A DNA stretch of 64,000 bases, taken from the NCBI GenBank assembly GCA_039029355.1, contig JBCCGI010000028.1, positions 1 to 64,000 on the forward strand. Reading direction: 5' to 3'. How positions within the stretch are numbered: position 1 is the stretch's first letter; the number at the start of each line of letters is the position of its first letter. This DNA is from JBCCGI01 sp039029355. Lineage in GTDB: Bacteria; Planctomycetota; UBA1135; GCA-002686595. The notes under the pieces were generated by a model. It had not been told where the DNA came from, searched no databases, and saw only the letters and a list, made by a program, of their open reading frames with translations. The translations under genes were made by a program, and so were the position numbers. This document shows positions 34,523-43,862 of the stretch, in pieces.

Positions 34523-35254
34523 TCACGCCGCGGGCTTCTCCCACACGGACACGTGGGAGTCGCTCGTGGCGGTAAACGGCTGCTCTCCCCAGCCGCCCCA
34601 GCGGTGCTGTAGGCGCAGGCCCGCGAGCCGCGCCATCAGGTCCAGCTCGGCCGGCCAGGCGTAGCGGAAGGGGATCGAGATCAGGCGGTGTGCGCCTTCT
34701 TCCAGCCGGATGTGGCTCGAGATGAGCCCCTGCGTCACGACGTCGTACTCGTCGATCCCCCAGTACCCCGGCTCCGCGCCGAAGACGTGGTGGCGCTCTC
34801 CGAACGGCACCTTCTGCAGGCGCGGGACGATCACCTCGATCACGAAGCGTCCCCCGGGCTGCAGGTGCTGCGCGGCGTTCCGAAAGCACGCGACCTGAGC
34901 GTCCTGGGTCGTGAGGTTCATGATCGTGTTGAACACGAGGTAGACGAGCGAGAACGAGCCCTCGACCGCCGTGGTGGAGAAGTCGCCCAGCGTGGCTCGG
35001 ACGACCTCCTCCTCCTGCTTCGCACGAAGCCGCGCGAGCATCGGACGCGACATGTCGATGCCGTGCACCGCCACTCCGCGCGCGGCGAGCGGCAGGGCGA
35101 TGCGCCCCGTGCCCACGCCCAGCTCGAGCGCCGCGCCGCCACCCGCGAGGCTCGCGAGGCGGTCGACGATCGGGGTGACGGACGCCGGGTCGGACCACTC
35201 GCCCTCGTCGTAGGTCGCCGCGATGGACCGGTCGAAGTAGCCGTCGTCGTGCAT
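34523..35254 (-). CDS. Class I SAM-dependent methyltransferase
   Basis: A 243-residue cytoplasmic protein. Motif I is ALELGVGTGRIALPLAARG, the acidic residue binding the ribose follows in VHGIDMS, and later motifs are LGDFSTT and LVYLVFNTIMNL, then HLQPGGRFVIEV. It resembles small-molecule or tRNA-type methyltransferases of the Methyltransf_25 family; the substrate is unknown. It ends 13 bp from the convergent HAF-repeat gene and lies 15 bp downstream of a lipoprotein gene, with which it may form a transcript. Confidence 0.85.
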   Translation of the reverse strand: MHDDGYFDRSIAATYDEGEWSDPASVTPIVDRLASLAGGGAALELGVGTGRIALPLAARGVAVHGIDMSRPMLARLRAKQEEEVVRATLGDFSTTAVEGSFSLVYLVFNTIMNLTTQDAQVACFRNAAQHLQPGGRFVIEVIVPRLQKVPFGERHHVFGAEPGYWGIDEYDVVTQGLISSHIRLEEGAHRLISIPFRYAWPAELDLMARLAGLRLQHRWGGWGEQPFTATSDSHVSVWEKPAA

Positions 35255-35269
35255 GCGCCCGGACGGTCG

Positions 35270-35761
35270 TCAGTCGCCGTGGATCGCCAGTCCACTGGCT
35301 TCGAACAGAGCCGTAACCTGTGGCTCCACGACCTCCGACGTCAGGTGCCCGTCCACCTGCTCGCCGTCGCGGTAGACCTTCATCGACAGGCACTCGAAGC
35401 AGACGACGAGGTCCCAGCGCGAGCCATCGGCCTCGACGCGCAGGCCGTGGCGCGGACTGAAGCACGCGGCGACCATGCCGTTGGAGGCCTCGATCCCGCG
35501 CTCCACGAGCGCGAGCACGCGGTTCCGATCCCCGCCGTCGTCCAGCGGCGCACGCCCCAGGACCCCGTAGCCGTGGAAGCGCGGGCGCTCGTCCGCCTCT
35601 TCGAGCTGGTAGGGATAGGGGTGCAACGCGACGAGCTCGACCGCCTGCGGATCCGCGAGCGCGGCCAGCACGCCGTCGGGCCGCACCTCCGTCGCAAGCG
35701 ATCGCGAGCACGCGCCGATCAGCAGCGTCGCGGCCAACGCCGCTGTGGTACGGGACTTCAT
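35270..35761 (-). CDS. Small lipoprotein of unknown function
   Basis: A 163-residue protein starting at the ATG at 35761 (an in-frame ATG lies three codons upstream). The N-terminus ends with the lipobox LIGAC, so the protein should be lipid-anchored at residue 21 or so. The mature part has ALADPQAVELVALHPYPYQL, a central LVERGIEASNGMVAACF, and CFECLSMKVYRDGEQV, with three cysteines. No family was recognised. It is followed by the methyltransferase gene after 15 bp. Confidence 0.7.
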   Translation of the reverse strand: MKSRTTAALAATLLIGACSRSLATEVRPDGVLAALADPQAVELVALHPYPYQLEEADERPRFHGYGVLGRAPLDDGGDRNRVLALVERGIEASNGMVAACFSPRHGLRVEADGSRWDLVVCFECLSMKVYRDGEQVDGHLTSEVVEPQVTALFEASGLAIHGD

Positions 35762-35963
35762 GGGGTCCAAGGTAGCAGAGGGCGATGGCTCGGATGGCGG
35801 GATCTCCGCTCGCGCGCGACAAGGCCGGCCGGCTGCGAAGGCGGGATCGGGCTGAAGGCCGAGTCAGCAGAGCTCTTGCGGTCGGGGCCACACGCACACC
35901 GAGCGCTCGCGTACGATGCACGGGCGAAGGCCTCCCCTCCTTCCCGAATCCACCCGAGCCATC

Positions 35964-37712
35964 ATGGTCCTGACCTCAGCGCTCCTCCTCGTCGCAGCAC
36001 CGGCTCTTCAGGAGCCCCGCACCCCGACCCTCGTCACCGACACCGTTCCCCCGCTGCAGTGGCAGCTCGAGCTCGCCACGACCGGCGACCATGTCGTCTC
36101 CACCTGGCGGGCGAGCGGCTCCGACTCGCTCTACCTCACGCTGTCCGACGGTCGCGGGCTGGCCTGGTCGGCCCCGGTCGAGCTCGACGTGACCCCCGGC
36201 ACCGCGGGGGTGGTCAGGCACAGCTTGGCCGCGCTCGGCGACACCGCCTGGATCGCCTGGGACGACACCCGCCTCCACCTCGGGTCGACCTTCAGCGAGC
36301 CGCAGAGCGCCCCCTTCCTGCGCCCCATCGACCTCACCGGCGGCTCGCTCGGCGCCGAGGTTGCGCTGCCGGTGATGGGCCCGATCGACGACACCGAGAC
36401 GACGGTGATGGCGATCGAGGCGGTCGAGGTCGCGGGCGAAGTACACGTGCACGTGCTGCTCTACTCAGAGACCTTCTCGGACGGCAACCGGCGCCTGATC
36501 CTGACCTCGTCGCACGACGGGGGAGCCACGTTCCCCTTCACGGAGGTCGTGGCTACGGGGCTCTTCTACTACCAGGAGACGGCGGCGCTCGTCGTCGAAG
36601 GCGAGACGCTGCATGTGGCGTTCGAGGGCGGCGACACGATCCTGGGTCCGCTCCAGGTTCGCTACCAACGCTCTAGTGACGGCGGTGAGAGCCTCGACTT
36701 CAGCCCGACGCAGGTGCTCTTCGACGGCGCCGAGCTGGGTCTGGTCACGCTGCTTGCGGCCGCCACGAACGACCGCCTGGTCGTGACCTGGACCGACGAC
36801 GAGGTGATCTCCGACGAGCCCTTCAACATCGCGAGCCGGGCGCGCGCCGTGGTCTCCGACGACGGCGGCGACAGCTTCACCGCCGCGGCTCTGCTCGATG
36901 AGGTGGCGAGCCCCTACCTGCGCCTCCGCATCGAGGGGGCCCTCGTCGAGCCGGCCTCGGGCAACACCACGGTCGCCTGGGGCGAGACCAACATCGACGG
37001 CGGGAACTACACCATCTATTACAGCGCCTCGCCGGACGCGGGCGCGAGCTGGCAGCCCTCGGGGATCCTCATGAACGGCATGGGGTCGGGCTTCTCCGGC
37101 CTCCTGGGCGACTCCCAAGGGCGCGGCCGGGTGGTGCTCGTCCGCGCCTTCAACGACCCGTTGGGCTTCCCGGCCTTCGACCGCACGCTGGCGGCGGTCT
37201 CCTACGACGGCGGCCTTCAGTTTGAGCCGGCCTTCGTGCTGGGGGCGTTCGGCAACTCGGCGCACGCGGCCGTCTACAACGAGCGCTACCAGAACGTCGT
37301 GGCGCTGATGCGCTCGCAGCCCGGCAGCGCGCTGACCGCGGGCGGCTTCCGGCCGCAGACGCTGAACATCGACGGCTACCAGGCCGGTCCGGCGACGATC
37401 CAGGCCTCCTTCGAGCGCTTCGACGACGGAAGCCAGTCGGTGTGGCTCGTCGCGTCCGACGCGCTCGGCGACCTGCCGCTGCCCTTCGGGGACGGGCGCA
37501 ACCTCGGCCTGGCGGCGACGCCGCTCCTGATCGACACGATCTCGACGCCGGCGGTCTTCCTCGTGGACGTCGACGCCGACGGCGCGGCGACGCTGCCTCC
37601 GCTGAACACCTCGATCCCGGTCGGGCTCACGCTGCACTTCGCGGCGCTGGGCTTCGACCTCGCGACGCTCGGCTTCGGCGACATCTCCGACGTGCGGACC
37701 GAGCAGCCGTAG
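35964..37712 (+). CDS. Secreted sialidase/BNR-like propeller protein
   Basis: A 582-residue exported protein; the ATG at 35964 opens directly into a hydrophobic signal (LTSALLLVAAPALQ). Residues about 20-460 have the repeated Asp-box-like signature of BNR/sialidase-type six-bladed propellers: SSHDGGATF, YQRSSDGGESLDF, VVSDDGGDSFTAA, SASPDAGASWQPSG, AVSYDGGLQFEP. The arginine triad and other sialidase catalytic residues could not be confirmed, so enzymatic activity is not claimed. The C-terminal about 90 residues (LPLPFGDGRNLGLAATP through IPVGLTLHFAALGFD) match the C-terminal beta-rich module seen in other secreted proteins here. Confidence 0.7.
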   Translation: MVLTSALLLVAAPALQEPRTPTLVTDTVPPLQWQLELATTGDHVVSTWRASGSDSLYLTLSDGRGLAWSAPVELDVTPGTAGVVRHSLAALGDTAWIAWDDTRLHLGSTFSEPQSAPFLRPIDLTGGSLGAEVALPVMGPIDDTETTVMAIEAVEVAGEVHVHVLLYSETFSDGNRRLILTSSHDGGATFPFTEVVATGLFYYQETAALVVEGETLHVAFEGGDTILGPLQVRYQRSSDGGESLDFSPTQVLFDGAELGLVTLLAAATNDRLVVTWTDDEVISDEPFNIASRARAVVSDDGGDSFTAAALLDEVASPYLRLRIEGALVEPASGNTTVAWGETNIDGGNYTIYYSASPDAGASWQPSGILMNGMGSGFSGLLGDSQGRGRVVLVRAFNDPLGFPAFDRTLAAVSYDGGLQFEPAFVLGAFGNSAHAAVYNERYQNVVALMRSQPGSALTAGGFRPQTLNIDGYQAGPATIQASFERFDDGSQSVWLVASDALGDLPLPFGDGRNLGLAATPLLIDTISTPAVFLVDVDADGAATLPPLNTSIPVGLTLHFAALGFDLATLGFGDISDVRTEQP

Positions 37713-37736
37713 TCGCCGCGCACGCGCGCGCTCGGC

Positions 37737-39962
37737 TCAGGGCGCCCACCAAGGGCGCCCGCGTTCTTCGAGCAGCTCGTCCACATCGGAGAGCAGCTGC
37801 CCCTCGGTGAACGCGGGCGCCTCGGTCGCGCGGTCCTCCCACGCGCGCTCGATGCGCTCCAGCAGCCCGGAGTCGGGCCCCGCCGCGCGGCGCGCCGCGT
37901 CGCGCGCCTCGTCGAAGAGCGCGTCGCCTTCGCCCTCACGTCCGGCCCCCGCGGCGCGCGACGCGGCTACCGCCTGCAAGGCCAACGCTTGCGCCAGGAC
38001 GTCGACCGGCTTCCAGCACGACTCGCGGACGCCCACGACCACTGACTCGGCCAGGCGCGCGGCGTTCGCAGGGTTCTCGGCCAGGAGCACGCGGGCCCGC
38101 AGCAGCCGTGCCAGGGCCCACGCGCGGAGCGCTGGTTCCTCGTCCTCCTCCTCGAGGCGCTCGGCCAGCTCGGCGCTGATCTCGGCCAGGACGTCCGGGT
38201 CCAGCGGATCGACGAGGCCCGTATCGCGCAGGACGGCGTGGAGCCGCAGCAGCGCGTGGAGCTCTCCGGTCGCCGCGACCTCGGGCTCCTCCCAGCGGTC
38301 GCCGTCGACCCAGTCGAGCCAGGTGCCGAGCACCTCGGGCTCGCCGATCCCGAGCAGGAGCAGGAGCAGGGCCACGGCCGGCTCGTCGGCATCGAGCTCG
38401 GGAAGCTCGAACTCGGCCTCCTCCAGCTCTTCGAGATCCTCGAGGAACGCCTCGAGCTCCGGCTCGTCCGCGGTCCACGCGGTGCGCAACAGGTCGTCCA
38501 CATCGGCCTGGTCGAGCGGCGCGCCGGAGCGCACGAGGTTGGTCGCGCGCAGCAGCCGGTACTCGACCCTGGCGTCGTGCTCGAGCAGCTCCGGGTTGAC
38601 GCGCTCGAGACCCGAGAGCGCGGCCGCGGGCAGGCCGAGCCGCGTGCACAGCCGCGCGAGGTCGAGCCGCCGCTCCCCGGGCAGCGGCCAGTCCTCGGCG
38701 ACCGCCTCGAGCGCGATCGCCGCGCCCTGCTCCACCTCGCCGTCGTCGGCCAGGCGCGCGGCGTAGGCGACGCGCAGGCTCGGCGAGCCGCGCTCCGCGG
38801 CGATCGCTCCGAGCGTCTCCGTGTCGATCGGAATGTCGAGCGTCGGCAGGACCTCGATCTCCTCGAGCACGGCCGCGCCGAAGCGCTCCAGGTCCGTCTC
38901 GCGCTGCAGCAGCCGTGACGCGACGAGCCCGGCGGCGATGCCGGCCGCGAGCAAGGCGACCGCGACGAGCGGTCCCGGACGGCGGGCCGGTGCCGCGCCC
39001 CGCTGCTCCGCGCCGAGCAGCCCCTCCACCAGGGCCGCCGCGAAATCCCCCGCCGACCCGAAGCGCTCCGCCGGCTCGGCGTGGCCGGCGCGCGCCAACG
39101 CCTCGTCGAGCGCGCGGCGACGCGCCTCGGGTAGGTCGTCGACCAGGCCCTCGAAGAGCGTCCGCGCGAGCGCCCCCAGGCTGAAGACGTCCGCCGACGA
39201 GGTCGCCTCCTCGCCGCGGTTCTGCTCTGGGCTGGCGTACGCCGGCGTTCGCGGCGCGCCTCCGACCGTCAGGCTGCTCGACTCGATGCTCGCGCGCTCG
39301 GTGACACGCGCGGCACCGAAGTCGATCAGCACGGGCCAGCCCTCGTCCGACACGATGACGTTGCCCGGCTTCACGTCGCGGTGGATGAAACCGCGCGCAT
39401 GGGCGTGGTCGAGCGCCCCGGCGAGCTGCTCGATCATGCGCAGCGTCGTCGCGAGGTCCGGCCGGCGGTCGCGCACGAAGGCGTCGATCGGGCGCCCCCG
39501 CAGCGCCTCCAGCACGACGAACGGCACGCCCGCGTCGGTCTCACCCGCGTCCACAACGTTCACGACGTTCGGATGGTCGAGCTGAGCGAGGATGCGGCGC
39601 TCCTGGATCAGCCGCAGGCGCGCCTCCTCGACCTCGAAGCGACCGGGCGCCGGGAACTTGACCGCCACCATCAGCTCGGCCGCCGCGCGCGAAGAGGCGA
39701 GCCACACCGAGCCCATCCCGCCGTCGCCGATCGGCGCGAGCAGCTGGTACGCACCGATCGTGTCGCCCGGCCAGGGGTACGCGCGCGGCGCCGCCTCCTC
39801 GCCCGGCGCGTCGCCGAGCCGCTCCTCGACGTCGAGCATCGCTCGCAGACGGGCCTGAACCTTGGGCTGCGACGCGAGCCCCTCGAGCATCGCCGCGCGC
39901 TCGGACGGCGGTCGGTCAAGCAGCTCGTTGAACAGGCGCCAGATCAGCGGAGGCTCAGTCAT
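37737..39962 (-). CDS. Transmembrane Ser/Thr protein kinase
   Basis: A 741-residue kinase whose ATG at 39962 lies inside the end of the sigma factor gene (8-bp overlap). A helical N-terminus leads to the kinase domain (about 70-335): IGDGGMGSVWLA, VAVKFP, HRDVKPGNVI, DFGAARV, APRTPAYASPEQ, all catalytic residues present. A membrane helix (LVAVALLAAGIAAGLVA, about 347-363) precedes a long, strongly acidic alpha-helical region (for example LEAFLEDLEELEEAEFELPE). That region is Leu-rich and lacks clear TPR spacing. With the TIGR02999-type sigma factor it forms one of the tight sigma-kinase operons. The outside part is probably a sensor of unknown ligand. Confidence 0.88.
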   Translation of the reverse strand: MTEPPLIWRLFNELLDRPPSERAAMLEGLASQPKVQARLRAMLDVEERLGDAPGEEAAPRAYPWPGDTIGAYQLLAPIGDGGMGSVWLASSRAAAELMVAVKFPAPGRFEVEEARLRLIQERRILAQLDHPNVVNVVDAGETDAGVPFVVLEALRGRPIDAFVRDRRPDLATTLRMIEQLAGALDHAHARGFIHRDVKPGNVIVSDEGWPVLIDFGAARVTERASIESSSLTVGGAPRTPAYASPEQNRGEEATSSADVFSLGALARTLFEGLVDDLPEARRRALDEALARAGHAEPAERFGSAGDFAAALVEGLLGAEQRGAAPARRPGPLVAVALLAAGIAAGLVASRLLQRETDLERFGAAVLEEIEVLPTLDIPIDTETLGAIAAERGSPSLRVAYAARLADDGEVEQGAAIALEAVAEDWPLPGERRLDLARLCTRLGLPAAALSGLERVNPELLEHDARVEYRLLRATNLVRSGAPLDQADVDDLLRTAWTADEPELEAFLEDLEELEEAEFELPELDADEPAVALLLLLLGIGEPEVLGTWLDWVDGDRWEEPEVAATGELHALLRLHAVLRDTGLVDPLDPDVLAEISAELAERLEEEDEEPALRAWALARLLRARVLLAENPANAARLAESVVVGVRESCWKPVDVLAQALALQAVAASRAAGAGREGEGDALFDEARDAARRAAGPDSGLLERIERAWEDRATEAPAFTEGQLLSDVDELLEERGRPWWAP

Positions 39963-40578
39963 CGTTCGATCGGCCGTAGAGCTCGGTAACCAGCCAGGCG
40001 CGCGCAAAGCGCCAGCGGCGCTCGATCGTACGCTTGGAGACGTCCAGGGCCCGCGCGCAGTCGGCGGGGTCGAGCCCGCCGAAGAGCCGCAGCTCGGCGA
40101 CCTGGGCGGACGCGGGCTCCTCGACCGCAAGCCGCTGCAGCGCCTCCTCGAGCGCCAGCGTGTCGAAGCTGTGGTCGTGGATCACGATCGTGTCGAGCTC
40201 GTCCGTCGGAGCCACGCCTCCCCCGCGCTTCGCCGCGCGCCGACGGCGCAGGTGATCGACCAGCGTGCGGCGCATGGCCACGGCCGCCGCCACCATCAGG
40301 TTGGACCGATCGGCCCAACCGCTGCGGTCGCGCGCGAGGCGCAGGAAGGCCTCGTGCACCAGGTCCGTCGCCTGAACGCTGTGCGGCCCGGAGCCCGCCA
40401 GGGTGCGTCGGGCGATCTCGCGCAGCTCGCCGTACACCAGCGGCAGTACGGACTGCAGGGCTCCAGCGACGTCGTTGCGGTCGGCGTGGAGCGCTCGGTC
40501 GACGGGATCGGTGTCGTCGCGCGCGTGTGCCAAGCGGCGGCCATATATAGCAGGGAGCCCCACACGCGACCACCGCAC
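39955..40578 (-). CDS. Sigma-70 family sigma factor, TIGR02999 type
   Basis: A 207-residue reading frame with GTG at 40578; family alignment would also suit a later start (for example a TTG about 15 codons in). Signature blocks are SVLPLVYGELREIARRTL, SVQATDLVHEAFLRLARD, MVAAAVAMRRTLVDHLRR, KRGGG, and in region 4 VAELRLFGGLDPADCARALD with VSKRTIERRWRFARAWL. The stop overlaps the kinase start by 8 bp. The GTG at 40578 abuts the stop of the cytochrome-c peroxidase gene, so translation may be coupled across all three. Note TATATA at about 40541-40546, inside the upstream part of the frame, which would fit a promoter for a shorter form. Confidence 0.85.
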   Translation of the reverse strand: MRWSRVGLPAIYGRRLAHARDDTDPVDRALHADRNDVAGALQSVLPLVYGELREIARRTLAGSGPHSVQATDLVHEAFLRLARDRSGWADRSNLMVAAAVAMRRTLVDHLRRRRAAKRGGGVAPTDELDTIVIHDHSFDTLALEEALQRLAVEEPASAQVAELRLFGGLDPADCARALDVSKRTIERRWRFARAWLVTELYGRSNDD

Positions 40579-41979
40579 CTAGGGAAACGCGGGCTGGCGC
40601 CGCAGGTGCTCGGGCAGCGGCGAGCCGGCGAGCGCGTCGAGGAAGGCGGCGAGGTCCGCCAGCTCGGCCTCGGAGAGCCCGAGCGGCACCAGGATGCGCT
40701 CGGCGGCGTGCTGCGCGGGCGCGGCTCCCTCGAGGGTGTTGTAGAAGCGCAGCACCTCGCCGAGGGTCGCGAACTGCCCCCGGTGCATGTACGGAGCGGT
40801 GCGCGACGCGTCGCGCAGCGACGGCGTCTTGAACTCGCCCCAGGTGTGCCCGCTCTTGAGGAGGTAGGCCAGCTTGTCCTCCGCCGCGCCCGCGGGGGCA
40901 TCGGAGAAGGCGCCGGTGCCGCGGAAGGGGCTCTCGGCGACGAGGTCGATCCCCGCGTAGCGTCCCGGATCGGCGCGGCCGGGTTTCTCCGCTCCCGCGA
41001 GCGGCGGCACGCGGGTGTTGTGGAACTCGCGGTCGGTGAAGTTGGGGCCGGCGTGGCACACGCTGCACCCGGCGCGCCCCACGAAGAGCTTCAGCCCGTT
41101 GCGCTCGGAGGCCGAGAGCGCGCGCTGCTTCTCGGGATCGTGCTCGACCAACCCCTCGACGAACACGTCGAACCGCGAGCCGCGCGAGACGATCCCGCGT
41201 TCGAACGCCGCCAGCGCCTTGCCGACGTTGACGAAGACCGCGTCGACGGCGGCGCGGTCGGCGGGACTCATCGACGCCCAGGCCTTCGCGTCGGGGTGCG
41301 CCGCGTCGTCGGGCACCGGCCGGCCGCGCCGCGGAAAGCGAGCGGCGTCGGACAGCTCGGGCAGCGCCCCGAAGACCTCGGTGTAGGCCTCGCGCAGCTG
41401 CGGATCCCCGTGGAGGAGGTGCGCGACCTCGAGCCGCGAGCCACCGTGCTCGCGCGGGTCCTCGAGCGGCTGCAGCGCCTGCGCCCACAGCGAGTCGGCG
41501 CGCCCGTCCCAGAAGAACCAGCGGTTGTAGGCGACGTTCAGCAGCGTCATCGAGTGGCGCTGCAGGTCCCCTTCACCGGTCGCGAGCTGCCGCCCGTCGG
41601 ACCACCCGCGGTCCGGCGCATGGCAGGTCGCGCAGGCCACCTCGCCGCTCTTCGACAGGCGCCGATCGAAGAACAGGAAGCGGCCGAGGCGCGCCGCGCG
41701 CTCGTCGTCGGCGAAGCGGTTCGTCGGATCGGGGGGCGGGTCGGGCAGCGGCGAGTGCCGCAGGATCGCCTGCACCTCGTCCCTCGTGAAGCCCTCGGGA
41801 ACCGCGGGCGCGGCCGCGACCTTGGCGCGGCCACCGCAGCCAGCGGCACAGAGCGCGACCAGCCCAACGACCATCCACCGGCGCCGCGGTGGCGTCCGTT
41901 CACCGACGACGCCGCTCCGGGGGAAGGCCGCGAAGGCGAAGGCGTTCGGGGGCAAAAGGCGCGCAAGGGCGTGCTTCAT
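40579..41979 (-). CDS. Di-haem cytochrome-c peroxidase family protein
   Basis: A 466-residue exported protein. Two haem-c attachment motifs are present, CATCH (first) and CSVCH (second), in the order and spacing of the MauG/CcpA family. Family features around them are GRFLFFDRRLSKSGEVAC, LLNVAYNRWFFWDGRADSLW, GLKLFVGRAGC, NFTDREFHN and KTPSLRDASRTAPYMH (with the second-haem ligand region). Such enzymes reduce hydrogen peroxide with electrons from small cytochromes, or modify other proteins. The ATG at 41979 gives a long N-terminal extension; an ATG at 41874 would start just before the lipobox-like LCAAGC, so the true start is uncertain. It lies divergent from the sulfatase gene across about 196 bp. 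Confidence 0.88.
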   Translation of the reverse strand: MKHALARLLPPNAFAFAAFPRSGVVGERTPPRRRWMVVGLVALCAAGCGGRAKVAAAPAVPEGFTRDEVQAILRHSPLPDPPPDPTNRFADDERAARLGRFLFFDRRLSKSGEVACATCHAPDRGWSDGRQLATGEGDLQRHSMTLLNVAYNRWFFWDGRADSLWAQALQPLEDPREHGGSRLEVAHLLHGDPQLREAYTEVFGALPELSDAARFPRRGRPVPDDAAHPDAKAWASMSPADRAAVDAVFVNVGKALAAFERGIVSRGSRFDVFVEGLVEHDPEKQRALSASERNGLKLFVGRAGCSVCHAGPNFTDREFHNTRVPPLAGAEKPGRADPGRYAGIDLVAESPFRGTGAFSDAPAGAAEDKLAYLLKSGHTWGEFKTPSLRDASRTAPYMHRGQFATLGEVLRFYNTLEGAAPAQHAAERILVPLGLSEAELADLAAFLDALAGSPLPEHLRRQPAFP

Positions 41980-42175
41980 GGGAGGTCGCGCTACGGGTTG
42001 GGACACTCGGACACCGGAGTCGCGCAGAAAGCCGGCGGGCGCCGACACGCGCCCTCCCTCCGGGCGTGGCGCCGGCCCGGCCAGAAGCGCCTCAAGTGCT
42101 TTGCAGGCTGCCACTTGCGCCGAAAACGCCCCTCCGCAGCGGGGCGCGCGATACCGCCCGCACTAGGCTGGCGGC

Positions 42176-43660
42176 ATGCAGCGCCCCCTACGCCTCGCAG
42201 CGCTCCTCTGGATCGCCACCGCCTGCACCGCGTCGCCCGCCCGACGGGAGGGCGCGCCGCCCAACGTCCTGATCCTCTACACCGACGACCAGGGCTACGG
42301 CGACTGCGGCGCCTACAACGACGACCCGCGGCTGCAGACGCCCAACCTCGACCGCCTCGCGGCGGAGGGGATGCGCTTCCTCGACGCGCACAGCTCGGGG
42401 TCGGTCTGCACGCCCTCGCGCTATGGGCTCCTGACCGGACGCTACGCCTGGCGCACCGAGCGCGGCGACGTGGTGCTCGGAGCCGACGCGGAGGTGCTGA
42501 TCGAACCGGGCCGCGTCACGCTCGCGAGCCTCCTGCGCGACCACGGCTACCGGACCGCCGCCGTCGGCAAGTGGCACCTCGGCATGCGAATCCCCGGCAC
42601 AAAGGGCAACCGCGACTGGACCCAGCCGGTCGAGGACGGCCCGCTGCAACGCGGCTTCGACGAGTTCTACGGCATCCCGGCCTCGATGAACTTCGGCGTG
42701 CTGACCTGGTTCGACGGCGCACACGCCGTCGAGCCCGCCACCCTCTGGACGCGCAAGAAGTTCCCCGCCAGCGAGATCGAGACCAAGCCCTTCGACTACC
42801 GCATGGCGCCCCCGTTCGACGAGGAACGCCTCAACAAGAGCGACATCGAGGTCGCCCCCGGCTTCCGCGACGTCGACGCGCTCGCGATCATCGCCGAGCA
42901 CGCGGTCGCCTTCCTCGAACGCGCCGCCGAACAACCCGACCAGCCGTTCTTCCTCTACGTCCCCTTCACCTCCCCCCACCTGCCGCACTGCACCGCACCC
43001 GACTTCCAGGGCCGCACCCAGCTCGGCAACTACGGCGACTTCCTGCTCGAGACCGACGCCCGCATCGGGGCGATCCTCTCCGCGCTCGACCGCGGCGGCC
43101 TCTCCGAGAACACCCTGGTCGTCTTCAGCTCGGACAACGGCCCCGAGAACAACCGCGCCGACTGGCAGCGGATCTACGGCCACGACCCCTCCGGCGGCTT
43201 CCGCGGCGGCAAGCGCGACCTGTACGAGGGCGGGCATCGCGTGCCGCTGCTCGTCCGTTGGCCCAACGTCGTACGGCCCGGCTCGTCGTTTGACGGCGCG
43301 GTCGGGCAGGTCGATCTGCTGCGTACGGTCGCCGACGCCCTGGGCGCTGAGCTGCCGCGGGATGCGGGCGAGGACAGCGTGAGCTTCCTCCCGGCGCTGC
43401 GCGGCGAGGAGCATCGCCGCGAGGTGCCGCTGGTGCACCGTGCGGGCAAGCGCGCGGCGTTGCGTAGCGGGCGGTACAAGCTGCACCGGTATCCGGGGAA
43501 GGATGGGGATGGGCGGCGCCTCGAGCTCTACGACCTCGACTCGGATCCGGGCGAACGGGAGAACCTCGCGGGGCACCATCCGGAACGAGTTGAGGATCTG
43601 GAGCGCCGACTAGAGCAACTGCTCGGGCATCCGGATCCTGTGCAGAGCTCATCGGACTAA
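42176..43660 (+). CDS. Arylsulfatase-type sulfatase (formylglycine-dependent)
   Basis: A 494-residue sulfatase. The N-terminus ends IATAC, a lipobox-like site, so it is probably an envelope lipoprotein. Metal-site start NVLILYTDDQGYGD (two Asp ligands) is followed by the modification site SVCTPSRYGLLTGRY, with Cys78 as the formylglycine precursor (CxPSR type). Later ligands are KWHLGM, PFTSPHLPH, and FSSDNGPE. Sulfatases remove sulfate esters from polysaccharides or other substrates and are strongly expanded in marine Planctomycetota. No formylglycine-generating enzyme or other sulfatase is in the window. The substrate cannot be predicted from sequence alone. Confidence 0.92.
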   Translation: MQRPLRLAALLWIATACTASPARREGAPPNVLILYTDDQGYGDCGAYNDDPRLQTPNLDRLAAEGMRFLDAHSSGSVCTPSRYGLLTGRYAWRTERGDVVLGADAEVLIEPGRVTLASLLRDHGYRTAAVGKWHLGMRIPGTKGNRDWTQPVEDGPLQRGFDEFYGIPASMNFGVLTWFDGAHAVEPATLWTRKKFPASEIETKPFDYRMAPPFDEERLNKSDIEVAPGFRDVDALAIIAEHAVAFLERAAEQPDQPFFLYVPFTSPHLPHCTAPDFQGRTQLGNYGDFLLETDARIGAILSALDRGGLSENTLVVFSSDNGPENNRADWQRIYGHDPSGGFRGGKRDLYEGGHRVPLLVRWPNVVRPGSSFDGAVGQVDLLRTVADALGAELPRDAGEDSVSFLPALRGEEHRREVPLVHRAGKRAALRSGRYKLHRYPGKDGDGRRLELYDLDSDPGERENLAGHHPERVEDLERRLEQLLGHPDPVQSSSD

Positions 43661-43862
43661 TCGTCCTCGCAGCGGCGAAAAGGCGTGGGGCTGCAGAGTG
43701 GTATTGGCTTAGCCCAGGCACGGCCGGTCGAGTCACGCTTGGCACCGATCCAGGCGCATCCGTTGGGAACAGAAAGATTACGGCCTCCAACGGCGCATGC
43801 GTCGGTCACGACCGGTCTAAACCTCCGGTCGCAAGCACCACCCAGATAACTCCCCTCAACGG

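Noticed and set aside
35964..37712. True sialidase
   Set aside because: Asp-box-like repeats are visible, but the catalytic arginine triad and acid/base residues were not found.
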